Source: Curtobacterium luteum
GTDB lineage: Bacteria; Actinomycetota; Actinomycetes; Actinomycetales; Microbacteriaceae
Assembly (NCBI RefSeq): GCF_014646995.1
Contig: NZ_BMOI01000001.1
Location: 645,018 to 709,017, forward strand
DNA: 64,000 nucleotides
Reading direction: 5' to 3'
Positions 37,540 through 45,362 of this stretch are shown here, one piece after another. The notes beneath the pieces are model-generated. The model searched no databases. It was not told the DNA's origin and saw only the letters and a list, made by a program, of their open reading frames with translations. How positions within the stretch are numbered: the first letter of the stretch is position 1; each line of letters opens with the position of its first letter. Position numbers and translations under genes: made by a program.

Positions 37540-37675
37540 CGTCGCCGGACGGTGCGAGGTTCTGCGCACCGTGCGAGGCTGTGCGCTCCGTGGCACCGCA
37601 TCGCCGGACGGTGCGAGGTTCCGCGCACCGTGCGAGGCGGAGACCCTCGCACGGTGTGCGCAACCTCGCACGCTG
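37540..37675. repeat. Direct and inverted repeats of the CGCACGGTGCGAGG family
   Basis: Two direct copies of CGCCGGACGGTGCGAGGTTC followed by GCGCACCGTGCGAGGC (from about 37545 and 37602) and one inverted copy (CTCGCACGGTGTGCGCAACC, about 37648). They occupy the convergent gap between the DUF4191 and RDD genes. The same motif recurs in the long tandem repeat at 52700-53051. No gene seen. Confidence 0.75.
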
Positions 37676-37725
37676 GTCCCGCACAGCCCCGGGCGCACCC
37701 GGCTGCCGACCGCGACCGCCGCCGA

Positions 37726-38178
37726 TCAGCGCCGGACGAGCACCGTCCCCGCGATCCGGTCGTGCGCCCCGCGGCTGTCGCGGTCGATGATGAGCGCTGG
37801 CACGACGAGGCAGAGGAGCACGGTCCGGACCACCGGGCGCCACACCCCGACGTAGCCTCCGCGGATCGGCGCCACGCGCAGGCCGACGCAGACGTGTCCG
37901 AACGAGCCGGACAGCAGACAGATGAAGAGGATCTGCAGCGCGGCGAAGATGGCGATCTGGACCCAGGAGTGCGCGATGTCACCGGATCCGTTCACCGGGG
38001 ACCACACGCCCGTCACGTACGCGACGAGGTCGGCCAGGGCGCCGTCGATGAGGAGCGCGACGACCCGGCGACCGATGCGGCCGACGCTGCGGGGTCCGTC
38101 CTCCGGGAGCCCGAGGTCCTTCCCGGGCCAGCCGTCCGGGTGTGCGGCGGACGACGACGGGGCGGTACTGCGGGCCAT
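37726..38178 (-). CDS. RDD family membrane protein
   Basis: A 150-residue membrane protein of the RDD family: GRRVVALLIDGALADLVAYV opens the first helix (R and D of the family pattern), followed by AIFAALQILFICLLSGSFGH and a third segment VVRTVLLCLVVPALIID before DRDSRGAHDRIAGTVLV, the typical ending. Function unknown; some relatives affect ion homeostasis. The ATG at 38178 follows TACGCT by 6 nt without a Shine-Dalgarno. Divergent from glnA, and commonly found beside glnA in actinobacteria. Confidence 0.9.
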   Translation of the reverse strand: MARSTAPSSSAAHPDGWPGKDLGLPEDGPRSVGRIGRRVVALLIDGALADLVAYVTGVWSPVNGSGDIAHSWVQIAIFAALQILFICLLSGSFGHVCVGLRVAPIRGGYVGVWRPVVRTVLLCLVVPALIIDRDSRGAHDRIAGTVLVRR

Positions 38179-38184
38179 GCTCCC

Positions 38185-38190
38185 AGCGTA
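38185..38190 (-). promoter_or_regulatory. -10 element of the leaderless RDD gene promoter
   Basis: TACGCT on the minus strand ends 6 nt before the ATG at 38178. Confidence 0.5.
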
Positions 38191-38247
38191 GGCGACGTCG
38201 GCCCGCACCCGGTGCCGCCCCGTCAGCGACGGAACGACCCCCCTCGC

Positions 38248-38285
38248 GTAACACGCACGAAACAAGGCAGTGACGTCCGGGAAAC
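38248..38285 (+). promoter_or_regulatory. GlnR box upstream of glnA
   Basis: Four pentamers in strict 11-bp register: GTAAC (38248), GAAAC (38259), GTGAC (38270) and GAAAC (38281), each separated by 6 nt. This is exactly the gTnAC-n6-GnAAC tandem layout known for the actinobacterial nitrogen regulator GlnR. The box ends 10 nt before the TAGCCT hexamer of glnA. Confidence 0.85.
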
Positions 38286-38295
38286 CCGGTGTCAA

Positions 38296-38301
38296 TAGCC
38301 T
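38296..38301 (+). promoter_or_regulatory. -10 element of the glnA promoter
   Basis: TAGCCT, 10 nt downstream of the GlnR box and about 60 nt before the glnA ATG. It implies a leader of roughly 55 nt carrying an AGGAG ribosome-binding site. Confidence 0.5.
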
Positions 38302-38362
38302 CGTCGGAGGGTGCCGAAAGGTCCCTGCCGACATCACCCAACCCCACAGGAGATCGACACAC

Positions 38363-39787
38363 ATGTTCAGCGATTCCTCCGAGGTGCTCGCCTTCATCAA
38401 GGACACGGACGTCAAGTTCCTCGACATCCGCTTCACGGACCTGCCCGGTGTCCAGCAGCACTTCAACATCCCGGCGTCGACGGTCGACGAGGACTTCTTC
38501 TCGGTCGGACAGCTCTTCGACGGCTCCTCGATCCGCGGCTTCGCGTCGATCCACGAGTCGGACATGCAGCTCATCCCCGACGTGACGACGGCCTACATCG
38601 ACCAGTTCCGCGCCGAGCGCACGCTGATCATGATCTTCGACATCTACAACCCGCGGAACGGCGAGATCTACGGCCGTGACCCGCGCCAGGTCGCGAAGAA
38701 GGCGGAGAAGTACCTCGCGTCGACGGGCATCGCGGACACCGCGTTCTTCGCCCCCGAGGCCGAGTTCTACATCTTCGACGACGTCCGCTACTCGGTCACG
38801 CAGAACAAGTCGTTCTACTCGGTCGACTCCGAAGAGGGCGCGTGGAACACCGGCCGCGAAGAAGAGGGCGGCAACCTCGCGAACAAGACCCCGTACAAGG
38901 GCGGCTACTTCCCGGTCTCCCCCGTCGACAAGACGGCAGACCTCCGTGACGACATCACCCTCAAGCTGATCGAGGCGGGCTTCGAGCTCGAGCGCTCGCA
39001 CCACGAGGTGGGCACCGGCGGCCAGCAGGAGATCAACTACAAGTTCGACACGATGGTCCACGCCGCGGACGACATCCTGAAGTTCAAGTACATCGTCAAG
39101 AACACGGCCGACCAGTGGGGCAAGGTCGCCACGTTCATGCCGAAGCCGCTCTTCGGCGACAACGGCTCGGGCATGCACACCCACCAGTCGCTCTGGAACG
39201 ACGGCAAGCCGCTGTTCTACGACGAGAACGGCTACGGCGGCCTCTCGGACGTCGCGCGCTGGTACATCGGCGGCATCCTCAAGCACGCCCCGGCGCTGCT
39301 CGCGTTCACGAACCCGTCGATCAACTCGTACCACCGTCTGGTCAAGGGCTTCGAGGCGCCGGTCAACCTGGTCTACTCGGCCGGCAACCGCTCGGCTGCG
39401 ATCCGCATCCCGATCACGGGCACGAACCCGAAGGCCAAGCGCATCGAGTTCCGCGCGCCGGACGCCTCGGGCAACCCGTACCTCGCGTTCGCCGCGCAGC
39501 TCATGGCGGGCCTCGACGGCATCCAGAACCGCATCGAGCCGCACGAGCCGGTCGACAAGGACCTCTACGAGCTCCCCCCGGAGGAGGCCAAGGGCATCCC
39601 GCAGGTTCCGGGTTCCCTCGACGAGGCCCTCGAGGCGCTCGAGGCGGACCACGAGTTCCTCACGAAGGGCAACGTCTTCACCGAGGACCTCATCCAGACG
39701 TGGATCGACTACAAGCGTGAGAACGAGATCCTCCCGCTCGCGCAGCGTCCGCACCCGTTCGAGTACGAGCTGTACTTCGGCGTCTGA
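38363..39787 (+). CDS. glnA: Glutamine synthetase type I
   Basis: A 474-residue dodecameric glutamine synthetase making glutamine from glutamate, ammonia and ATP. Motifs: FDGSSIRGF near the N-terminus, [31 protein letters not shown] and the adenylylation loop [13 protein letters not shown] with the modifiable Tyr. Type I-beta, regulated by GlnE, which is encoded 5.6 kb away in this window. The ATG at 38363 follows AGGAG by about 10 nt. A GlnR box upstream indicates transcriptional nitrogen control. Confidence 0.97.
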   Translation: MFSDSSEVLAFIKDTDVKFLDIRFTDLPGVQQHFNIPASTVDEDFFSVGQLFDGSSIRGFASIHESDMQLIPDVTTAYIDQFRAERTLIMIFDIYNPRNGEIYGRDPRQVAKKAEKYLASTGIADTAFFAPEAEFYIFDDVRYSVTQNKSFYSVDSEEGAWNTGREEEGGNLANKTPYKGGYFPVSPVDKTADLRDDITLKLIEAGFELERSHHEVGTGGQQEINYKFDTMVHAADDILKFKYIVKNTADQWGKVATFMPKPLFGDNGSGMHTHQSLWNDGKPLFYDENGYGGLSDVARWYIGGILKHAPALLAFTNPSINSYHRLVKGFEAPVNLVYSAGNRSAAIRIPITGTNPKAKRIEFRAPDASGNPYLAFAAQLMAGLDGIQNRIEPHEPVDKDLYELPPEEAKGIPQVPGSLDEALEALEADHEFLTKGNVFTEDLIQTWIDYKRENEILPLAQRPHPFEYELYFGV

Positions 39788-39801
39788 TCACCGCTGACCA
39801 C

Positions 39802-39835
39802 GAAGGCCCCGCACCGGTTCCGGTGCGGGGCCTTC
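39802..39835 (+). terminator. Terminator hairpin after glnA
   Basis: A 16-bp stem, GAAGGCCCCGCACCGG with its complement, around a TT centre, 14 nt past the glnA stop and followed by TGCGT. Confidence 0.75.
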
Positions 39836-39864
39836 TGCGTGCGGCCCGCGTCCCGACACGGGGT

Positions 39865-39921
39865 GACCGCCTGGAGGCCCGGTGCCGGCCCGACGGAACG
39901 GCACCGGGCCTCCAGGCGGTC
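39865..39921. repeat. Intergenic palindrome, GACCGCCTGGAGGC type
   Basis: A 23-bp perfect stem (39865-39887 with 39899-39921) around an 11-nt loop. The arm is GACCGCCTGGAGGCCCGGTG plus CCG. A nearly identical arm occurs at 50371-50390, showing a dispersed repeat family. It lies between the convergent glnA and UDP-sugar dehydrogenase genes. Confidence 0.8.
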
Positions 39922-40019
39922 GCGCCGACGCGTCCGCGCCCACCGTGCGCGGGACGGGACGACGGAACGGGGCCCGCGCCGCCCCCGGCACGGACCCCGC
40001 TCGTTGCGGAGGTGGGAAC

Positions 40020-41461
40020 CTACCGTGCCGTCGCCAGCACGTCGTTCGCCCCCGCGGCGACGCTCACGGGTGCACCCGTGACCGGAGTGGGCCGTCCCAG
40101 GGAACGGACGGTCCACCCAGCCGTGACCCAGTCCTCGACCGGGAGGCAGTTGCGCGCGTCGATCACGACGCGACGCCCGACGACGTCCCCGAGTGCCACG
40201 GGCGACGCCTGGATGATGTCGTCCCACTCGGTCAGGACCAGCACCACGTCGGCGCCCTCGATCGCTGCCTCCTTCGTGGCGGCGTAGGTGAGGGTCGGGA
40301 ACGAGCGGCGGGCGGTCTCGTTCGCCTCCGGGTCCCACAGCGAGACCTGGGCGCCGCGGAGGTGCAGTGCGGCGGCGACGTTGAGCGCCGGCGAGTCCCG
40401 GACGTCGTCGGTGAGCGGCTTGAAGGCGGCACCGATCACGGCGATGCGACGGTTCAGCACGGAGCCGCCGACGGCCTCGATCGCCATGTCGATGACGCGC
40501 TCGCGCTGCCCCATGTTGATCTCGTCGACCTGTTGCATGAGGCCGACGACACGTCCGGCGCCGAGCTCGTTCGCGCGGTGCATGAGCGCACGGATGTCCT
40601 TCGGCAGGCAGCCGCCCCCGAAGCCGAGGCCGGCGTTGAGGAACTTCCGGCCGATCCGGGCGTCGTGCCCGAGTGCGTCCGCCAGGGTCGACACGTCGGC
40701 ACCGGTGATCGCGCACATCTCCGAGATGGCGTTGATGAAGGAGATCTTCGTCGCGAGGAACGCGTTCGCGCTCACCTTGACGAGCTCCGCCGTGGCGAGG
40801 TCCGTGGTGATGACCGGGCAGCCCTCGGCGATCGGTGCGGCGTAGACCTCGCGGATGACCGCGTCGGCCTCGGGCGAGGCACCGCCCCAGACGAGGCGGT
40901 CCGGGTGCAGGGTGTCCTCGACGGCCTTGCCCTCGCGGAGGAACTCGGGGTTCCAGATGAGCTCCGCGTCGATGCCGGCGGGGTGAACTCGCGGACGAGC
41001 TCACGGAGCCGGGCTGCGGTGCCCACCGGGACGGTCGACTTCCCGACGATGAGGCCGGGGTGCGTGAGGTGCTCGGCGACGCCGCGCGTGGCGGCCTCGA
41101 CGTAGGACAGGTTCGCGGCGTGCGACCCGGCCTTCTGCGGGGTGCCGACGCAGACGAAGTGCACGTCCGCGGCGGCGACGGCCTCGGGGAGCGACGCCGT
41201 GAAGCGGAGCTTGCCGCTCGCCACGTGCTTCGTGATGAGCTCGGGCAGGCCGGGCTCGAAGAACGGGACCTCGCCGGCGGTCAGGGCGGCGAGCTTCGCG
41301 GGGTCGACGTCCACGCCGATCGTCTCGAAGCCCATCTCGGCCATGGCGGCCGCGTGCGTCGCGCCGAGGTAGCCGGTGCCGATGACGGAGATGACGGGAG
41401 CGGGACGCACGTCCGAGGAGGACGGGGAGGACGGGGCCGGGGTCTTCTTCTGAGCGGTCAT
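40020..41461 (-). pseudogene. UDP-glucose/GDP-mannose dehydrogenase family protein, interrupted by a -1 frameshift
   Basis: The two halves together encode a UDP-sugar 6-dehydrogenase. N-terminal half: Rossmann motif VIGTGYLGATHAAAMAEMGF, FVCVGTPQ and GKSTVPVGTAARLREL. C-terminal half: SANAFLATKISFINAISE, the catalytic Cys in GFGGGCLPKDIRAL and VIGAAFKPLTDDVRDSP. They are in different frames; one extra G in the run at 40980-40983 restores a single frame of about 480 residues. Homopolymer error or true mutation cannot be told apart here. The product would supply UDP-glucuronate (or a related uronate) for the adjoining processive glycosyltransferase. The ATG at 41461 overlaps the GH26 stop, so it is the third gene of the operon. 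Confidence 0.82.
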
Positions 41462-43017
41462 TGCTTGACCTCCTGCAGGTCGTAGTCGGTGTCAGTGCGC
41501 GCGATGCCGTCCACGAATGCCTGGAGGCTGTCGGCGCGGGAGTTGAGTCGCCAGTCGTTGGTGGTGCGCGTGCCGTCGACGATCGTGGTGGCGGTCTCGC
41601 TGAAGTACGAGAAGCCGATGACGTCGTCGTTCGCCGGGTCTGCGAGGCCGTCGAAGAGCGAGGTGATCCACTTGGCCTTCTGACCGTTCGTGACCGACGT
41701 GCCGGTCTCGGTCGCGCCCACCTCGGACAGGAGGATCTTCTTGTCGGGGGCGATCTCGCGGAGCTGTGCGAGCGTCTTGCCGAAGGTGGTGTCGAACGTC
41801 GGGTCCTCGGACGCGGTCCGGTAGTACCCGCTCATGCCGACCCAGTCGACGTACTCCGACTGCGGGTAGCACTCGCGCAGGTAGTCGAGCTGCATGTACT
41901 TCGGGTTGCCGAGCTTGTCGATGCGGCTCGGCGCCCAGTTCCAGATGACGTACTGGTTCGCGCCGTTCGCCTGGAAGACGTCGTGCACGTGCTGCCACAT
42001 GGCCACGTAGGAACCGGCGGCGTTCTGCTGGGCGGTGCCCTCGGACCAGTTGTACCAGGAGCCGTTCATCTCGTGATCGAGGCGGATGACCATCGGCTGC
42101 TTGTTCGCTGCGAGGGCCTTGGCGTACTTCGTGAGGTAGGCGTCGAACTTCCCGGTGACGATGTCCTCGTTGGTGTACCCGGGGACGTACTTCGCGTCGT
42201 TGCCGGTCTTCGCGGGCGCGGTCTCCCACGTCATGAGCGGCAGGCGACCGTTCGCCCACGAGCGCTGCACGGCGCTGGCGTTGAAGTCCTGGTCGAAGCC
42301 CTGGAAGAACCCCACCATGTTCGTGGCCTTGCCGACCTGCTGCGACACCTCGTCGTACTCGGCCCAGTTGAAGGGCGACTGCGCCGTGTACAGGCCGTAC
42401 CACCGCGTGGGCTGGGCCATGATCTGCGCCTTGGTCGGCACGGAGACCGGGGTGGCGCCGTCGGGGTCCTTCGAGGGGCCGCCGTTCGGATTGGTCACGC
42501 CATGGTCGCCGGAGCCGGAACCCTTGCCCGAGCCGGAACCCGCGTTCCCGCCGGACGTCCCGGAGCCGCCGGACGAGCCCGACGCGGACCCGCCGGAACC
42601 GGCCCCGTCGGAACCGGAGCCCGACCCGCTCGCGGTGGTCGTGCCTCCCGTCCGGCTCTTCGCGGCGCCGAGCTGCGACTGCAGCGAGGCGATCTGCGCC
42701 TTGAGGTCGGCGATCTGGTCCCCGCGGGAACCGGCCTTGGCCGTCGTCGAGTCGAGCTTGCCCTCGAGCGCCCAGATCTTCTCCTGGGCGGCGGTGAGCT
42801 GCGTCTGCAACTCCGCCGCGGAGACCTTCTTCTTGGGCGGGGTGACGCCGAGCGCCTGGTGGACGGCGGTCGACACCGGGCCCGAGGGCGACACCCAGAC
42901 GGTCCAGGTGATGAGTCCGAGGACCACCAGGATCGCGGTCGTCCCGAGGGCGGTGAGCTTGGCGTGCTTGCTGGACTGGGCCCACCAAGCACCGGAGGAG
43001 CGGATGAGGTCAGACAA
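41458..43017 (-). CDS. Membrane-anchored GH26 family glycoside hydrolase
   Basis: A 519-residue type II membrane protein. Cytosolic start, one transmembrane helix (about residues 21-43), a helical coiled-coil-like segment (64-120), a long Gly/Ser linker (122-178) and an extracellular GH26-like catalytic domain (195-510). The acid/base Glu316 is in RLDHEMNGSWYNW and the nucleophile Glu432 in ILLSEVGATE, both in GH26 positions. GH26 enzymes cut beta-mannans or related beta-glucans. The TTG start overlaps the glycosyltransferase stop. Placed between a polysaccharide synthase and a UDP-sugar dehydrogenase, it probably trims or releases the polymer during export (inference). Confidence 0.85.
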   Translation of the reverse strand: MSDLIRSSGAWWAQSSKHAKLTALGTTAILVVLGLITWTVWVSPSGPVSTAVHQALGVTPPKKKVSAAELQTQLTAAQEKIWALEGKLDSTTAKAGSRGDQIADLKAQIASLQSQLGAAKSRTGGTTTASGSGSGSDGAGSGGSASGSSGGSGTSGGNAGSGSGKGSGSGDHGVTNPNGGPSKDPDGATPVSVPTKAQIMAQPTRWYGLYTAQSPFNWAEYDEVSQQVGKATNMVGFFQGFDQDFNASAVQRSWANGRLPLMTWETAPAKTGNDAKYVPGYTNEDIVTGKFDAYLTKYAKALAANKQPMVIRLDHEMNGSWYNWSEGTAQQNAAGSYVAMWQHVHDVFQANGANQYVIWNWAPSRIDKLGNPKYMQLDYLRECYPQSEYVDWVGMSGYYRTASEDPTFDTTFGKTLAQLREIAPDKKILLSEVGATETGTSVTNGQKAKWITSLFDGLADPANDDVIGFSYFSETATTIVDGTRTTNDWRLNSRADSLQAFVDGIARTDTDYDLQEVKQ

Positions 43018-44635
43018 TGAGGAACGCCTCCAGGGCGAAGATCGCGATGCCGATGACGTACGGGATCGCGGCGTACGGGTTGTAGCGGCGGACCTTGACC
43101 GGTCGGGCCGCTGCGCGCGAGGTCGCGGCGGGCTCCGTGGAGCGTCGCGTCGCGAGCACCGTCGCGGTGGAGTTGGTGGTGGCGTCGGCGCCGGGCGCGA
43201 ACGACGGCCGGGCCGTGCCTGCACCTGCGCCTGCGCCTGCGCCTGCGCCTGCGCCGAAGATCTCGTCGAACGCGCGGTCGGCAGCTGCCTGGTCGTCGCG
43301 GACCCGGCCGGCGTCGACCGGGCTCACCGGCGTCTGCGTGGCCACCGGGAGCGGCTGCGCGGCCGCCGTCGGGTCCTCCTCCACCGGACCGCCGGCGTAG
43401 GCGCCGGCACGGGTCCCCCAACCGGACGCGTGGGCCAGGCGGAAGAAGCCGATGAGGCGGATCGGCATGAGGAAGAACGTCGACACGATGATGAACATCG
43501 GCAGGCGGAAGAAGTCGCTCGGCTTCTCGGACAGGTGCCGGATCTGGCGGATCGCCATGCTCAGCACGGACGAGACCACCATGAGCGCGGCGACGTAGAC
43601 GAAGCCGGTGCTGAAGCCGTACTGCTGCAGGATGCCCTGGTACAGGTTCTCGCCCTGCCCGGTGAGCGCGCGGTAGATCCAGCCCGCGATCACGCCGAAG
43701 AGCATGAACGGCAGGATGATGTCCGTGATGAAGAAGGCCGCCAGGATCGGCGCGTGCCCGATCATCCACGGGAGCATCCGGAGCGTGTTGTACTGCGAGC
43801 CGCGGGCCCAGCGGAGCTGCTGCTTGAACAGCTTCTTCACCTGGAGCGGAGCGTCCGTGTACACGAGCGACGTGTACTGGTAGACGGTCCGGTAGCCCTC
43901 CTTGAGGGTCAGGTTCGTCAGGGTGCGGTCGTCGGAGACCTCGAGGAAGACGCCCATGAACTTCTCGTGCATGAACCTGTCCATGACCCGCACGAGGATG
44001 TTCCGCCGGAAGGCGATCGTTCGGCCGGGCAGGCAGCCGATCTGGCCGAGGACGCTCTGCGCGGGCATCGAGTAGAGCGCGCGCGAGTTCTCGAGCCAGT
44101 CGGCCCAGCGGGTGATCCAGCTGCGGGTCGGCTCGAGGATGCGCTGACGGGTGGTCACGCCGCCGACGGACTCGTCGGCGAACGGCTTGAGGAGCTCCTC
44201 GAGAGTGCCGGGGGTCCAGACGGTGTCCGAGTCGACGAGCACGGTGATGTCGCCGGTGGACATCTCGGTGCCGACCTTGACGGCGTTGCGCTTGCCGGGG
44301 ATCGGGGTGTGGGTCCAGCGGACGAGCGGGGCGAACTCGTCGCAGACCTCCTCGAGGGCCTCGTTGCGGGCGCCGTTGATGACGACGATGATCTCGCCGG
44401 GGCGCTGCTCGACCATGCGGCCGATGACGTCGCGGAAGAGGTCGAGCGGCTCGTCCACCACGGGGACGACGACGCTCGTCGTCCCGGTGTACGTGCCGGT
44501 GAAGGGGCGGTAGCGGGCGGACAGGACGACCTTGAGCAGCCAGAGCAACCAGATCACCGCGGAGTACACGGCGAACAGGTAGAACTCGGGGTGCCCTTCG
44601 ACCATCTGCCGGATCTGCAGAATGAAGGTGAACAT
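43010..44635 (-). CDS. Processive glycosyltransferase family 2 (hyaluronan/cellulose synthase-like)
   Basis: A 541-residue membrane GT2. One transmembrane helix at residues 17-38, then the catalytic domain with DSD (135-137), GCLPGRTIAFRR, SDDR (233-236, as the DDR acceptor motif of hyaluronan synthases) and QQLRW (271-275). About four further helices form the export channel. A cytosolic tail contains an Ala-Gly repeat (from a GGCGCA-type tandem DNA repeat near 43215-43255), followed by a final hydrophobic helix. With the downstream UDP-sugar dehydrogenase it suggests a uronate-containing exopolysaccharide. The ATG at 44635 has a weak CAGGGA site; an upstream open frame is not protein-like. 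First gene of the operon. Confidence 0.9.
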   Translation of the reverse strand: MFTFILQIRQMVEGHPEFYLFAVYSAVIWLLWLLKVVLSARYRPFTGTYTGTTSVVVPVVDEPLDLFRDVIGRMVEQRPGEIIVVINGARNEALEEVCDEFAPLVRWTHTPIPGKRNAVKVGTEMSTGDITVLVDSDTVWTPGTLEELLKPFADESVGGVTTRQRILEPTRSWITRWADWLENSRALYSMPAQSVLGQIGCLPGRTIAFRRNILVRVMDRFMHEKFMGVFLEVSDDRTLTNLTLKEGYRTVYQYTSLVYTDAPLQVKKLFKQQLRWARGSQYNTLRMLPWMIGHAPILAAFFITDIILPFMLFGVIAGWIYRALTGQGENLYQGILQQYGFSTGFVYVAALMVVSSVLSMAIRQIRHLSEKPSDFFRLPMFIIVSTFFLMPIRLIGFFRLAHASGWGTRAGAYAGGPVEEDPTAAAQPLPVATQTPVSPVDAGRVRDDQAAADRAFDEIFGAGAGAGAGAGAGTARPSFAPGADATTNSTATVLATRRSTEPAATSRAAARPVKVRRYNPYAAIPYVIGIAIFALEAFLIV

Positions 44636-44757
44636 CGATCCCTGCTTCAACGTTCGAGGTGGGGATTCCGCTTCATCGAGGAACCTGTGGTCGGTTCGGG
44701 TGGGGCCAATCGTGCAGAAAGCGCAGGGCCCGCGCAACACGACCCCCGAGTGGGGGC

Positions 44758-44773
44758 GTTACGAGCGCGTTAC
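44758..44773 (-). promoter_or_regulatory. GTAAC direct repeat (GlnR/MtrA-type site), proximal
   Basis: On the minus strand GTAAC-GCGCTC-GTAAC, two pentamers 11 bp apart, about 125 bp upstream of the glycosyltransferase ATG. It fits the two-element gTnAC-n6-GnAAC pattern seen in the glnA box and also the direct-repeat sites of other OmpR-family regulators such as MtrA. Confidence 0.5.
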
Positions 44774-44990
44774 GGGGTACACCCTGGTCCCCCACTCAGC
44801 GACGGCTCGGTGTCCCCCCGACTGCTGACAGCAGTCCGGCGGACCGCTCCATCAGCCGAACCGGCACACTCCTCGCCTCCAGCCTGCGCGACCCTCGGGT
44901 CGACTCAGATCGAAAATCCCCGGTCAATCAGGTATTTCTTCACTCGTGGGACACGGTCAGGTCGCGTCGTTCGGCGTCGACCCGAGGACG

Positions 44991-45006
44991 GTAACGGCCG
45001 GGTAAC
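44991..45006 (+). promoter_or_regulatory. GTAAC direct repeat (GlnR/MtrA-type site), distal
   Basis: GTAAC-GGCCGG-GTAAC, again an 11-bp period, about 355 bp upstream of the glycosyltransferase. Two such sites in one intergenic region make chance occurrence less likely. Confidence 0.5.
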
Positions 45007-45362
45007 AGGCTGGGAGCGGTCCCAACAGCGGGGTACAGGGTTCACAGCTCCGGGGGACGGTTCCGGACACACGGAATTCACCTTCGACGGCACGTCATGT
45101 TCGGGCGAACGACGTCGGCTCGGGCGTGTCGCGGTGTCGCCGGACGCGTCTCGAGCCGCGGTGGGAGCGCGCCGGGCGGGAGCGGACGGCGGCCTGGAGG
45201 CACGGGTCGGCCCCGCCACGGGCCTCCCGTCGGGTACGGGGAACGCGTCGGACGGGCGGTGCGGGCCGGCGCAACCACGGGCCTCCTGTCCGGCCGCTGG
45301 CGCGGATCGCGCCCCGCTGCGGACGCCGCGCGCCGGCGTGCCGGCGCGCAGTGCCGCGCCGG

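Larger units (their letters stand above)
44636..45362. other. Long intergenic region upstream of the exopolysaccharide operon
   Basis: 727 bp without a credible gene. It includes locally AT-richer DNA at about 44910-44945, two GTAAC-N6-GTAAC direct repeats, a possible stem GAGTGGGGG/CCCCCACTC at 44748-44797, and partial palindrome arms (GGCCTGGAGGC at 45191, GGGCCTCCCGTC at 45220, GGGCCTCCTGTCC at 45280). Presumably it contains the operon promoter and part of the glnE 3' flank. Confidence 0.6.

Noticed and set aside
43205-43260. Phase-variable repeat in the glycosyltransferase
   Set aside because: The Ala-Gly unit is 6 bp, a multiple of three, so copy-number change would not shift the frame.
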